From positions 25,619,011 to 25,683,010 of the forward strand of contig NC_073691.1 of the NCBI RefSeq assembly GCF_029784155.1: a stretch of 64,000 bases of DNA, in the 5' to 3' direction. The stretch is from Uranotaenia lowii (Eukaryota; Arthropoda; Insecta; Diptera; Culicidae). A program made the translations under genes and the position numbers. The notes beneath the pieces are model-generated. The model saw only the letters and a program-made list of their open reading frames with translations. It searched no databases and was not told the DNA's origin. Shown here one piece after another: positions 24,553-36,420 of this stretch. Position 1 is the first letter of the stretch. Each line of letters starts with the position of its first letter.

Positions 24553-24567
24553 GTGGCTCCAGAGAGT
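24553..24567 (+). repeat. Dispersed 15-bp motif GTGGCTCCAGAGAGT, copy 3
   Basis: Exact match to the motif at 10104-10118. Confidence 0.7.
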
Positions 24568-24765
24568 ATTAGTTTAACTTAATTTTCCGATACATCCATT
24601 GTTATCCTAGACTCATATATGATGAATTATTGAATGAAATTAAATAAAATTGTTAAGATAAGGTCTAATTCTTAACTCTATAAATTCCTTCTAAAGGTGT
24701 TTGAGTTTCTGTTTTACCTTCATAGATGAAAATCTAGCATACAGCATAGTCATACATAAGGTTGA

Positions 24766-25215
24766 CAGATTGCCCGGTTTTATCCGGGTTTGCCTGAATA
24801 TTTAATATCAAATTTGGAAAAAAGTCCGGTCCGGCCCGGTTGCCCGGTTTTGATGGAAAAGCCCGGATTTTGCCCGGGTTCATTCTCATTTTCATTCACA
24901 AATCACACATTAAAAAAACAAATTATGTTATATTTTTTTTATTCATGCGTCCAAAACGAAATTTGGCGAGCAAGTTTCATAAAAATAATCATGAAAGATT
25001 TTTGTGAAATCCTTGAATACGATTGAAAATCTGTTGACAAATTTTGGTGAAAAATAATGTTTTTTCAACATTTTTTTTATTGTTGATAAGTAATATCCAG
25101 GTTTTGACCAAATTTTTCCGGATATTTCCAGGATTTTGGTCAACTATTTTGAAATCAAATGCCCGAATTTTTCTAGGCTTTTAGATAAAAATAGCTGAAA
25201 AAGTTCTGGCAAGGT
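24766..25215 (+). mobile_element. Dispersed repeat with CCCGG-rich ends, copy 1
   Basis: It begins with GACAGATTGCCCGGTTTTAT, contains several CCCGG blocks at 24776-24872, then an AT-rich body with CAAAACGAAATTT and AAAATAATCATGAA, and ends with weaker gCCCGA-type blocks near 25100-25180. The stretch at 45075-45500 is a clear inverted homologue with the same blocks in the same order. There is no coding sequence. It is probably a non-autonomous mobile element of unknown class. Confidence 0.6.
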
Positions 25216-26509
25216 CAAGGAACTTTAAATTAAATCTCAATATGCATGATATAAAAGTGAGCGTAAAACATTTTGAAATGAATAAATAGAAAAGTTATAT
25301 TTTTTCTGGACAAATAAGAATAAGACTTTGTTAAAAATAACTTACTTGAAAAGCTGAACGAAATCAAACCAAATTTTTGCATGCACTGAAAGTAAAAACA
25401 AAAAAAAACTTTTTTTTTGCATTCATAGACTCTTCTATAATATCACTGAAAGAACTCATCAAGGTATTTATAATTCCAAATGAGAGATTTGGGGCTAAAA
25501 TGTGGAAAACCTACTATTTTAAGTGCATATCAGGAAATATTTTCCATTATACAATCTTCTATGGGGGAAACTTAAAACGTGTAAAATATGTAGGATATTG
25601 TGAAAAACTAATGCGACTTGTTTTCGAAATGTGTGCATTTAACGCTTTGGCTCTGAGGGCATAGAATGAGTTTTTTAAATTGCTCAAAAAAATAGTAAGA
25701 CTTGTGTAAGGCACAATTTCTAACCTAATGATATATGGAACTATAGGATGTGATGAAAAAAATGACATTTACTAAAATTAAACAAAACATTTGATTATAC
25801 CAAACATGGGGTAAACAGAAGATGAAATTTATGCAATATTGACAACATTTGCCATTGAAAAGTTCTAACAAATTAAGGCACAAGTGCCTTAAGCATTTTG
25901 AGCAGCTGAAAAATCGGAGATCTTTTTTAATATAAAATAAAAATTGTTAAATTTTGTGCATTCAATTGAAAAAAAAGTTAAATTCTATTGTGCCATGTTT
26001 ATTTCAGTCTTAATTGCCGAAACAATCTGTAATTTTGACCAAACTATACTGTTATATTGTGATGTCGAAGAATTATTTGATAATTCAAGAAAACATAACT
26101 ATCTGATATGCAATCTGAGTGCTGGTAAAAAAATATCTTATTTATAAATTTTGGTACTTGGTTCTGAAATTTTTACTCCTAATTCTTCTAATTAATTGAA
26201 ACTTTAGAAAGTTTCATAATGTTGATCCAGAATTGAGAAAATTGAATAGTTTCATGAAGGCTTAGACCAAAGACTGAAACGACGGGCAAATTGTAAATTC
26301 TAGTATTGGCTTCTTTCTGACTGAAATGCCAATTTAAATTATAAAGAAACATGAAACTTAAAGTATTTATTTTTAAATCTTTTAGCATGTGAATTTTTAA
26401 CGTGTAGAATTAAACTGTTTTAATAAGTGAAAATAACACAACTGAAAAGAATTAAAGTTTTTATTCTTAATTAATGCTCAAAAACTCAAAACTATTGATT
26501 TACTCTGAC
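25216..26509. other. AT-rich intronic DNA with a fragment of the hAT-like family
   Basis: No exon. At about 26190-26330 an inverted fragment matches the interior of the two hAT-like copies (reverse complement TCAATTCTGGATCAACATTA, then TGAAACTTTC). Confidence 0.4.
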
Positions 26510-28318
26510 CAGGGCCGTAAGAAAAACTGACTCATGGGGATGGTTTTGATGACATTTTTCCCCTTAAGTATTTTCGATTCAATAAAGCATACATTAAAAG
26601 ATTTGTAGATACTATCAAGCTATTCAGGTTCAAATTAATTGTCCTTAAAAGTAATATATTTTAAATCATAATTTTCAAGAAATAAAAAAACGGTTTCTTA
26701 GGTTTCATGCAAAAAAAAAAAACTTTGTGCATTTATTTACCTAAATGATCAAGAAATAACCTAACTCCTGTAATTCACAAGCAACCCATTTAAAGCATTG
26801 ATGAAAATGTATTGAATATCCAGAAATAAAAGTAAGGTTTAAAATTTGCGGTGGCAATCAGTTTAATATATATAATATATAATCTACTCATGTAAAATAG
26901 ATTAAAATTTAAGATTGAAGCTTAAAACTGTGTTTTTGAAGAATTTGCAAAAATCATAATGTTAAACAACAAATCAAATAAATATATTTACAGTTGAAAA
27001 TGGAAAGGATAAAGCCATTTAAATTTAAGTTTGTAATAAAAATCCTCATAGATCGAAATCTCCTAAATGAATCCAGTTCTCATTCGATAATTTTCCATTC
27101 TTAACTGGTTTGAGTTTCCAAAATGGCTCTGGTGGAATATAAAGTTTTGGTCTTGAATCAGGAACAAAATTATGAAACTGCTATCTCCTGCTATTCGAAT
27201 CCTCAATTATATTCTCCTATTGATATTTCAATCTTGATAACATAACTAAACTTCGAGCTCTAAACCTGCATTTGAATTTTAAATTTTAATTTGAATTTTG
27301 CATTTTTAACCTTTATTCGAAATCTGAATCCCGATTTTGAAAATCATGTTTGGGTTTAAATTCCACAATAGCAAAATATGTATCAGAAGTTCTGATTCAG
27401 AATCATCAATCAGAAAATACTAATGATAATTGTCAATTTTTTTTTTGGTTTTCAATTAGGATGCTTCCTTCAATTATTTATTCGTAATACAATTTTTGAA
27501 CCTCATTCACAATTGCGAATGATGAAACTATCTCAGTTTTCTCAATTATGGATTGACTTTAGGAAACTTTCTAATGTTTCAATTATAAAGAAGAGCAAGG
27601 GATAAAATATCAAAACCAAATCCCAAAAACAGTTTGTAGGATAAATATTTTCTTTCCATTATTCAAAACGATGAATATCGAATATGGAAAATGCATCTTG
27701 TTGTAGTTTTAAATGCAAAACAAAAATTTGAATCAATATTTTGGCTCAACGATGATGAAAACTGAAAATGGAGAACAATAAATTGGAGACAAAACCCAAA
27801 ATCTGATCGCAGACCTCGAATTTTAATTTTAATAATTTAATTTTTTACCACACAATTTGGAATGATTCTTATTTAAGCTGTCGAGGTATTTTTTTCTCAA
27901 GTTACCGATTCGGGCAAATCCGAGCTATTTTATTTCAAAACTATGTAAAATTCGGATTTTTTATTTCAAATTTGTCTTAAGACCACTTAAAAGATATTTA
28001 ATGAAGCCAACTCAGTCAATTTGAGTTATATTGAAGTTTAAAAAAATCGTTCAAAATAACTTTGATAAAAATTTTCAAAAAAATTCGGAAAATCTGACAA
28101 GTTTAATCTTTTTTGAATTCGATATTCGGAACCAAATTTCTATCAACATGTGAGTTTTTTTAAACTGACATAAACCTGGGATAAGTTTCTAGAAAGCGTC
28201 TTGGTTCTGATTCGAGATTGTAACTCTTGAGTCATTTTAGACGTTTATCAAAATTTTATTGAAAATTTGAAATTTTGAGTTTAGATGAGTACATATCGCT
28301 TGGCATTTTTTGACCCTC
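26510..28318 (+). mobile_element. hAT-like non-autonomous element, copy 1 (diverged)
   Basis: The left end CAGGGCCGTAAGAAAAACTG matches the right inverted end of copy 2 (54255-56186). The interiors align in order: ACTGACTCATGGGG with ACCGGCTCATACGGGG, TCTCAATTATGGATTGA with TTCAATTCTGGATCAA, ATCTGATCGCAGACCTCGAA with ATCTGATGACAGACATCGAA, and CGCTTGGCATTTTT with CGCTTGGCTTTTT. The right terminus is decayed and no target duplication is visible. No transposase frame. Confidence 0.65.
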
Positions 28319-30432
28319 AGGAGGGGGTAAACCCTTAAAACTCACTGCGTTCCTCTGACACGTTTTTGAATTTATTTTATTTTTCGAAACAATTTCTTTC
28401 GAATGCTTGTGGCTTAAAAAACCAGAAAAAATTCTATTTCTTATCGATATAACAGATTTTAAGAAATTAATTTTTTCCTTTTAATAAAATTAAACAAAAA
28501 ATAGGAATTTTTCAATCGTTATTTGATTTTAATTATCCTAATTTTTTTTATTCTAATTTTAAGTGGCATGCTCGGCGGAATGATAAACTAGAGAGAATTA
28601 TATTTTTATAAAAAATATTAAAGAAATATGGATAGAGAGGCATTAGTCCTCCAATATGAGAAAGTTTGATAGGTGTTTAAATTTTAGACTATGGACAGAA
28701 GATATTATTTTACAGGAGTAGGTTTTCTTTTATCTTCAGCTCAACTTTCGTGTTGGAAAAAATTTTTTAAAACATCTATGAGTTTCGTTGATAATTACAG
28801 GTTATTTAATATTACTTGAACACAGCACTATAATTAGAGAACAACTGTAGAGAAAACCACAACTTTGAAGTTAGGATAAAATAAATTTTGATTTTTTTTA
28901 ACATTCGGCTTGTTCCGCCAGCGACTGCAATCTCAAAAAAATTTCTTCTGACTCTGTGAAAATTTGTGTTCTAGGTTTTTCGGTCATAAGGCAACATTTT
29001 ATACTTGAAATGTTTTTGGTAAAAAGTTTTTTTTTTGATTTTCGAAGTTTGAATCGCGTGAAAAACCTTAGAATTTTTATTCAAGCAAAATTTTAAAATA
29101 ACTTTTTTTGTGAAAAGTCATCGATTGAGATACTAATTTTAGCTTGGTCGAAATTTTCAGAGCTCAAACATTGACACGCGAATGAATTTAGATGGAATTG
29201 ATTTTCCAAATAAAATTTTTAGATTACCTTGAGTGTAAATCAATTAAAATTAAAAAGCCACTTTTATATCCATCGAATGGGATTGTTTTTTGTTTCTTCC
29301 TTAGTGGGGATCAATAAATCCGGAATCTGTTTAACTGAGCCAATTAGCGAGAGTGCGGTAAAAATGCAAACCACGTCCCACAATAAAAAAATGGTTGTTG
29401 TTACTATATTGTATGAGTCACAATTTATCGAATCGATCCTTGTTGCCGGGGGGATAAGCTTGATGCCTGCCCAGGAATAAAACCTTCCTCCTGTTCTGGC
29501 TGCTGCCATTCTGATCCTCGCAAATGGGCATTAAAAATTCACAATTCAATTCACACCTCGCTCTACAATTCCCCCATCACTTTTCGGTCTTCCCAGCGCT
29601 AGGAAAAAGGGAGTTGCAAAAACGATTCGTTTCCATTAAATCCTGCGCCTCAGCTGAGATAACAACAGGTTTTAATTAAACTTTGCTTGTGCTAGCAAAT
29701 AAATGTGGCTGTGCCCTCCATTCTGAAATTTCGCCGAACACCGCGCCATACACGTGGCTCCATTAACCTTCATCTATTTTTAAGACCCCTTGGCCAGAAA
29801 CCCCTGCCTGCTGGTTCAAATCGACTGTACCTTTTGAGAGGGCAGGAAAATTGAGGTGGTGTGGAGCCATTTTGTCTGGCAGCGTTGTACGTGCAAAAAT
29901 TCCGTAGTTTCGGAGCGTTGCTGAAATAATTTAATTTTCAGTTTGCCAGCTTTCGTTCGACCCAGCCAGAGCGCCATAATAGGGTTAATTAATTATATCT
30001 GGAAGGGACGCGAGCTGGGTTTCGCAAAACGCCTCCCAATAAGTGTCACTTTTGATAATGAGCGGCATTAGTTTCGATAAATGATTCACATCTGTCATCA
30101 TTAACATAAAAAGTTATTTTGCCTACACCAGGCGTTTGGTTGACGGGTAAAATGACAATCACCGAATTAAAAAGTATAAAACTGTTTTTTTCAAATCGTT
30201 AAAACAAATCAGACTGGATAAATTCATGATGAATTGAAATGCCTGATCCATGAAGGCCAAGTAAAAGCAGAAGAACCTTAAAAGCACCAACAACAGAACA
30301 AAACAAACAAATTTTTAAAAAATTTTCCGGGCCCATGAAAACTTCCTTAATATAAAGTGAATTATTTTAACAACAATTAGCCCCATATATTAAGAAAATT
30401 TTCACGAATTTTTTCAACTCAACAAGAGGCAA
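28319..30432. other. Intronic DNA with a conserved-looking island at 29480-30060
   Basis: 28319-29470 is AT-rich without features. 29480-30060 is less AT-rich and of high complexity, with homeodomain-type TAATTA cores (for example TTAATTAATTATA near 29985), so it could be an enhancer. That is inferred from composition and short motifs only. Confidence 0.35.
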
Positions 30433-31400
30433 AAATTGTCAAAATTGTCAAAATTGTCAAAATTGTCAAAATTGTCAAAATTGTCAAAATTGTCAAAATT
30501 GTCAAAATTGTCAAAATTGTCAAAATTGTCAAAATTGTCAAAATTGTCAAAATTGTCAAAATTGTCAAAATTGTCAAAATTGTCAAAATTGTCAAAATTG
30601 TCAAAATTGTCAAAATTGTCAAAATTGTCAAAATTGTCAAAATTGTCAAAATTGTCAAAATTGTCAAAATTGTCAAAATTGTCAAAATTGTCAAAATTGT
30701 CAAAATTGTCAAAATTGTCAAAATTGTCAAAATTGTCAAAATTGTCAAAATTGTCAAAACTGTCAAAATTGTCAAAATTGTCAAAATTGTCAAAATTGTC
30801 AAAATTGTCAAAATTGTCAAAATTGTAAAAATTGTAAAAATTGTCAAAATTGTCAAAATTGTCAAAATTGTAAAAATTGTAAAAATTGTCAAAATTGTCA
30901 AAATTGTCAAAATTTTCAAAATTTTCAAAATTTTCAAAATTTTCAAAATTTTCAAAATTTTCAAAATTGTCAAAATTGTCAAAATTGTCAAAATTGTCAA
31001 AATTTTCAAAATTGTCAAAATTGTCAAAATTGTCAAAATTGTCAAAATTGTCAAAATTGTCAAAATTGTCAAAATTGTCCAAATTGTCAAAATTGTCAAA
31101 ATTGTCAAAATTGTCAAAATTGTCAAAATTGTCAAAATTGTCAAAATTGTCAAAATTGTCAAAATTGTCAAAATTGTCAAAATTGTCAAAATTGTCAAAA
31201 TTGTCAAAATTGTCAAAATTGTCAAAATTGTCAAAATTGTCAAAATTGTCAAAATTGTCAAAATTGTCAAAATTGTCAAAATTGTCAAAATTGTAAAAAT
31301 TGTCAAAAAATGTCAAAATTGTCAAAATTGTCAAAATTGTCAAAATTGTCAAAATTGTCAAAATTGTCAAAATTGTCAAAATTGTAAAAATTCTCAAAAT
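30433..31400 (+). repeat. 9-bp satellite (AAAATTGTC)n, array D
   Basis: About 105 units, the exact reverse-complement family of array A. A TTC-variant run (AAAATTTTC) covers about 30909-30966. GTAAAAATT doublets occur at about 30825-30842 and 30868-30885. The doublet with its flanking units is identical to the one in array A, read on the other strand. Confidence 0.97.
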
Positions 31401-33696
31401 TGTTTATATTTTTAAAATTTTGATAAACAATTTTTTAAAGTGGTCCTATTTGTCGAATTTGTTTCGCACAGATTCGGTGCACCTCACCTTGAAAAATTTA
31501 AAAACTTTTCCCTCGACCAGAGATTTTCCAAGAATTTCAAACAACATTAACATGAACAACAACATCATTCCAGGAAGAAACCTCTAAACTTCTGGCTCAA
31601 CAAAAAAACAGAACACAGTTTTATTTTTCTTCCTACGTACAACAGCCAGATGCCGCATAGCTTTTGTGAGTTTTCACGTTTGTCCTGTTGTTTCCTTATT
31701 TTTTCACAATTTCATTCTTCCATCCCAAACTTTCATTAGATATTATTGTCACTGACGTATTTTCGGTTTGTTGCCTCCATTCGGGGCGATGCTTGGCTTC
31801 GTGTGCCAGGGAAGTTTTTTATTTCATTTTGTGATTTCCAATGTTGTTTTTTATTGTTTTCCTTACTTTTCCTATCATTGATTCTTTTCCCCGGAATAAG
31901 TACGATAAAAGTTGTCATTTTTCACGCAGATGATCAAGTTTGCACAAAAGTTTCCATTGAAAATTTAATCTCCCAAACGGAATTCAATCTGTGACAAGAA
32001 ATTAATTGAATGTTTGAATGTTGCTATAAGTTTTTGAAACAGATGCGATGGATTAAAGAAAGTTTGCATTTGGTAGCATTCATTTAAAATGTTGGTAAAT
32101 ATTTGATATACATGAATAAGATTTGAGTTTTGCGTTTAGATTAAAAAATAAATTTAAAAAATGGTAAGCTCGTTAAACTGTTTGAAAATTCTTTGAACCT
32201 TTAAAGAAAACCTTGTAATTTGAAACGTTGTGAACTTGAGAAAACAAATTTTAAGAAGATAATTAGCATTTTTAGATTGCAACTTTCATGTGTAAATGTA
32301 AATAGTTTAGGCAAATGTGAGTTTCAGGGAAAAGAAAAACTTTGTATAAAAAAAAAACAAAAGAACTGAGCAGTTTTAACAAATATATAAATACGTTGAT
32401 TCCTTTATTTTTCGTATCAGAGCTTTTTAAACTTTCAAGCCTTTCTGTGGTAAGAAATTCCACAACACAATTACCTAATCTGCATCCGAAATCTGGCGCT
32501 TCAATGAAGAAATTATACCAAATTGATTGAAACAATCGACAGAAGCCGCATCGCGACGCTCATTGCCATCGTTTCGGGAATTAGCATTTATTGTCCCGGG
32601 CAGGCTCAGCACCAAATTCCATTATCTTCCAAGAGCATCTTCAAGACGCGACGACGACGTCGAAGACATCGTCGTCCTCATCGTCTTGTTTTTGAGCCTT
32701 AGAAACAGGGAAGAGTAACCAAATAAAAAAGATTAGCATCTTCGTTTGCACCTTTTCACCGGGATTGTCGTCACCAAACAACACCTTTATCTTTTAGTGG
32801 TGGAACATTTTTTGGATCAACCAAATTCAACGAGAAAGATCCTTTTGAAAAAAAAAATCCAGAAAAAATTGGTGAATCAGGTAGAGACATCAGTGCGATA
32901 GCACACACCAAATTTAGGCGTCAATTTCCCGAACGTCCTGTTTGAGATGGATTCAGAAGGAAGGCGACAGAAAAAATTCATTCAGGGATCGAATCCGGTT
33001 TTATCGATGCCCATCTCCTCTTTGTTATGTCGACCTTATTGGTCGTCCTAGGGTTCAGTTTTTGGTTCATTCAAGGAAAAAATTTGGGTAACAGAAAAAA
33101 AAATAACGTAAAGGGAGCATTTCCTTGATACGGCTTGAAGTTTCTAGGCAACTCGTCCGAAGAATTTGACCCTCTTTATCAATGAAACTGCGTCCGTTGG
33201 TTGACGAACCTTAATTGGGTGTGGAGAATTTCAATCGAAATACCAGGATCAGAGACAAGCTCAATATTTTTTTCCTCCTTAAATTTCCATCTCAATTGGT
33301 TTGATGATGCCAGAGAGGGTAAATATGGAGTTATCTCTCAGGTTCGAATCAATGAATGTATATTTGTGGAAGTGGATTTTCAACAATCGGAATCGATACG
33401 GGTCCAATGAATTGCCCCAGTCGACCATCAGGTTCAATCACTTCCCGATCCCGGCTGATCTGGGATGATTATGATTATTGCCAGTCGTGCCCGGATGATT
33501 TGCATTAATGAACTGGCCGGCTTCTGATGTGTGCGATGATGATTGGCAGAAAAAAAAATCGAATCTTATGACGTTAATATAATGGGATTTCATTCAGCCG
33601 ACCTACCCGTCCCCATCATCATTCAAATGATGATTGAGTAACGAGATCTAAAGCTTAGATTGGCACCTGATAGAAAAATGTTGTTGAGAGCATCTG
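31401..33696. other. Unique intronic DNA between satellites D and E
   Basis: No supported exon. The stretch 32520-33640 is relatively GC-rich, including a GACGACGACG-type patch at 32648-32685, and may contain regulatory or conserved non-coding sequence. Frames at 32272-32718 have no coupled splice sites and differ in style from the three accepted exons. Confidence 0.35.
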
Positions 33697-34940
33697 ACAA
33701 AAATGACAAAAATGACAAAAATGACAAAAATGACAAAAATGACAAAAATGACAAAAATGACAAAAATGACAAAAATGACAAAAATGACAAAAATGACAAA
33801 AATGACAAAAATGACAAAAATGACAAAAATGACAAAAATGACAAAAATGACAAAAATGACAAAAATGACAAAAATGACAAAAATGACAAAAATGACAAAA
33901 ATGACAAAAATGACAAAAATGACAAAAATGACAAAAATGACAAAAATGACAAAAATGACAAAAATGACAAAAATGACAAAAATGACAAAAATGACAAAAA
34001 TGACAAAAATGACAAAAATGACAAAAATGACAAAAATGACAAAAATGACAAAAATGACAAAAATGACAAAAATGACAAAAATGACAAAAATGACAAAAAT
34101 GACAAAAATGACAAAAATGACAAAAATGACAAAAATGACAAAAATGACAAAAATGACAAAAATGACAAAAATGACAAAAATGACAAAAATGACAAAAATG
34201 ACAAAAATGACAAAAATGACAAAAATGACAAAAATGACAAAAATGACAAAAATGACAAAAATGACAAAAATGACAAAAATGACAAAAATGACAAAAATGA
34301 CAAAAATGACAAAAATGACAAAAATGACAAAAATGACAAAAATGACAAAAATGACAAAAATGACAAAAATGACAAAAATGACAAAAATGACAAAAATGAC
34401 AAAAATGACAAAAATGACAAAAATGACAAAAATGACAAAAATGACAAAAATGACAAAAATGACAAAAATGACAAAAATGACAAAAATGACAAAAATGACA
34501 AAAATGACAAAAATGACAAAAATGACAAAAATGACAACAATGACAACAATGACAAAAATGACAAAAATGACAAAAATGATAAAAATGACAAAAATGACAA
34601 AAATGACAAAAATGACAAAAATGACAAAAATGACAAAAATGACAAAAATGACAAAAATGACAAAAATGACAAAAATGACAAAAATGACAAAAATGACAAA
34701 AATGACAAAAATGACAAAAATGACAAAAATGACAAAAATGACAAAAATGACAAAAATGACAAAAATGACAAAAATGACAAAAATGACAAAAATGACAAAA
34801 ATGACAAAAATGACAAAAATGACAAAAATGACAAAAATGACAAAAATGACAAAAATGACAAAAATGACAAAAATGACAAAAATGACAAAAATGACAAAAA
34901 TGACAAAAATGACAAAAATGACGAAAATGACAAAAATTAC
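33697..34940 (+). repeat. 9-bp satellite (GACAAAAAT)n, array E
   Basis: About 138 units, the reverse complement of the array C unit. A GACAACAAT doublet lies at about 34534-34551, GATAAAAAT at about 34577 and GACGAAAAT at about 34919. The remainder is uniform. Open frames on both strands are artefacts of the unit. Confidence 0.98.
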
Positions 34941-34946
34941 ATTTCT

Positions 34947-35181
34947 CGCGTGAGCTTTCATTACGTCGTATGAAACAAAATGTAAACAAACATTTTTATT
35001 ACGAAAAAAATGCAAAAACTTACATTAACTAGTCGCAACATCTTTCCATTTATTATATTTGTAGCCTGGAAAACATATTCTATACGTGCAACTCAAATTT
35101 TAAAGTTGTTTTGATAACATTTGCAGCAGTTTTCTGTGAGTTCTTTAGATGTTTCATACGACGTAATGAAAGCTCATGCTA
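34947..35181. repeat. Short element with 29-bp inverted ends next to satellite E
   Basis: The left arm at 34947-34975 and right arm at 35153-35181 are inverted copies with one mismatch (both contain TGAGCTTTCATTACGTCGTA). They lie 177 bp apart, and the left arm starts within a few bases of the end of array E. Size and structure fit a MITE of about 235 bp; no target duplication is evident. Confidence 0.6.
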
Positions 35182-36149
35182 GATTTACTGTTTAAATTTT
35201 TTTTGTAATATTTGATGTTACATATATTACCATTTCTTTCTTATAAAAACATAAAAATTATTTGTGTGAAATGTAATATGGATGTGTAAACTGATGCAAT
35301 TCAGATCTCTATTTGGAAAGAATTCTTTTATAAATTTGATCCAATTTTTTCCATCATCGTCAACGCACTGTTAAAATTATATTTGTATTCACAAGGCGAG
35401 TTTGAAATTGATTTTGAATATTTTTATCAATTTAAAAATCGCTTTGCTAATACAAATAAAGTTTTAAAAGTGCGTTGACTATGTTGAAAATAAAAGAAAC
35501 AAACCTTTGAACCGTTTGCTTGTTTGTGGCCATGGCATTTTTGATGCATTCAAGAAATGAATTTGAGATCATTTATATCACAGCTAGTTAACCTAGGTTA
35601 ATTAGGTTTTCACTTCGAATTCACTTCATCTACAAGTCCTTAACTCTTTGCTAGGTAACTCAGAGGTTCCAGAAATCGTTCTGGCAAACGGATACTTTTG
35701 TAAAACTTTTTAAAAATATATCAATTTTGTCTTTAAGATCTTGAAAAAAAATTAATTTCGTTGAAAATACTGAAATTTTCGTTCAACTTCGAAATCGGTC
35801 AAGATCATCTTGCTGTATTAAGACTAACTTGTGTTTCAAATTCAATAAAAATAAATTAAACATTCTTCTGGGCCCTCCTGTTTGGAAAATAGAAAATGCT
35901 TTTTTATCAAATTTATCAGCGCAATACGTTTAAAACATGATTGCGTTCCAATTTCGGTACAGTTTATAAATTTTTTTTGTGAAGAATTACCGTCCTCCCT
36001 ATCACTACTTTTTTTAAGTGGAACTCCTAATTAACCAAATTAAATGAAATTGTCCAATCTTTTTTTTTTATTCCAATGTAAGTCTCACTCATTGATAGAG
36101 GAAAGGGTTTGCAATACAATAATTTTTTTCACGAGCATTGAGATCTGGA
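35182..36149. other. AT-rich intronic spacer
   Basis: No supported exon or repeat structure. Confidence 0.4.
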
Positions 36150-36420
36150 TGGAGTTTTTCGGGATTTCTTTTGTTGATTTTGTACGGTGATGTTTTTTAA
36201 AAAACTCGCTTGTTTTACGTTTAAGTCTACTTTTTTTCGACCATCCCCAGAAAAAAAGCAATTTTTCTTCTTTACTCTAAGTTAAGGCAGAGAGACGGCT
36301 CTAGGAGGCGGAAAAATTGATTTTTTTTTCCTGAGAATGGTCGGAAAAAGTATACTGAAACGTAAAACTAGTGAATTTTTTGAAAACATCACCGAACAAA
36401 ATCAACAAAAGAAACTCCGT
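36150..36420. repeat. Stem-loop element with arms of about 110 bp
   Basis: The left arm (36150-36268) and right arm (36311-36420) are imperfect inverted copies sharing TTCTTTTGTTGATTTTGT, CGGTGATGTTTT, GTTTTACGTTT and CGACCAT. The loop of about 42 bp is the only GC-containing part. It resembles a small fold-back MITE. Confidence 0.65.

Larger units (their letters stand above)
22713..24765. other. AT-rich intronic DNA
   Basis: No supported exon or element. Two exact copies of the dispersed 15-bp motif lie here and are listed separately. Confidence 0.4.

Noticed and set aside
32272..32718. Frames near a GACGACGACG patch
   Set aside because: The repeat patch explains the openness; no acceptor or donor in register.
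10246..34940. CRISPR-like arrays
   Set aside because: The repeats are contiguous 9-12 bp units with no unique spacers, in a eukaryotic intron.
30414..35015. Long open frames across satellites D and E
   Set aside because: Same artefact: stop-free 9-bp units open on both strands.
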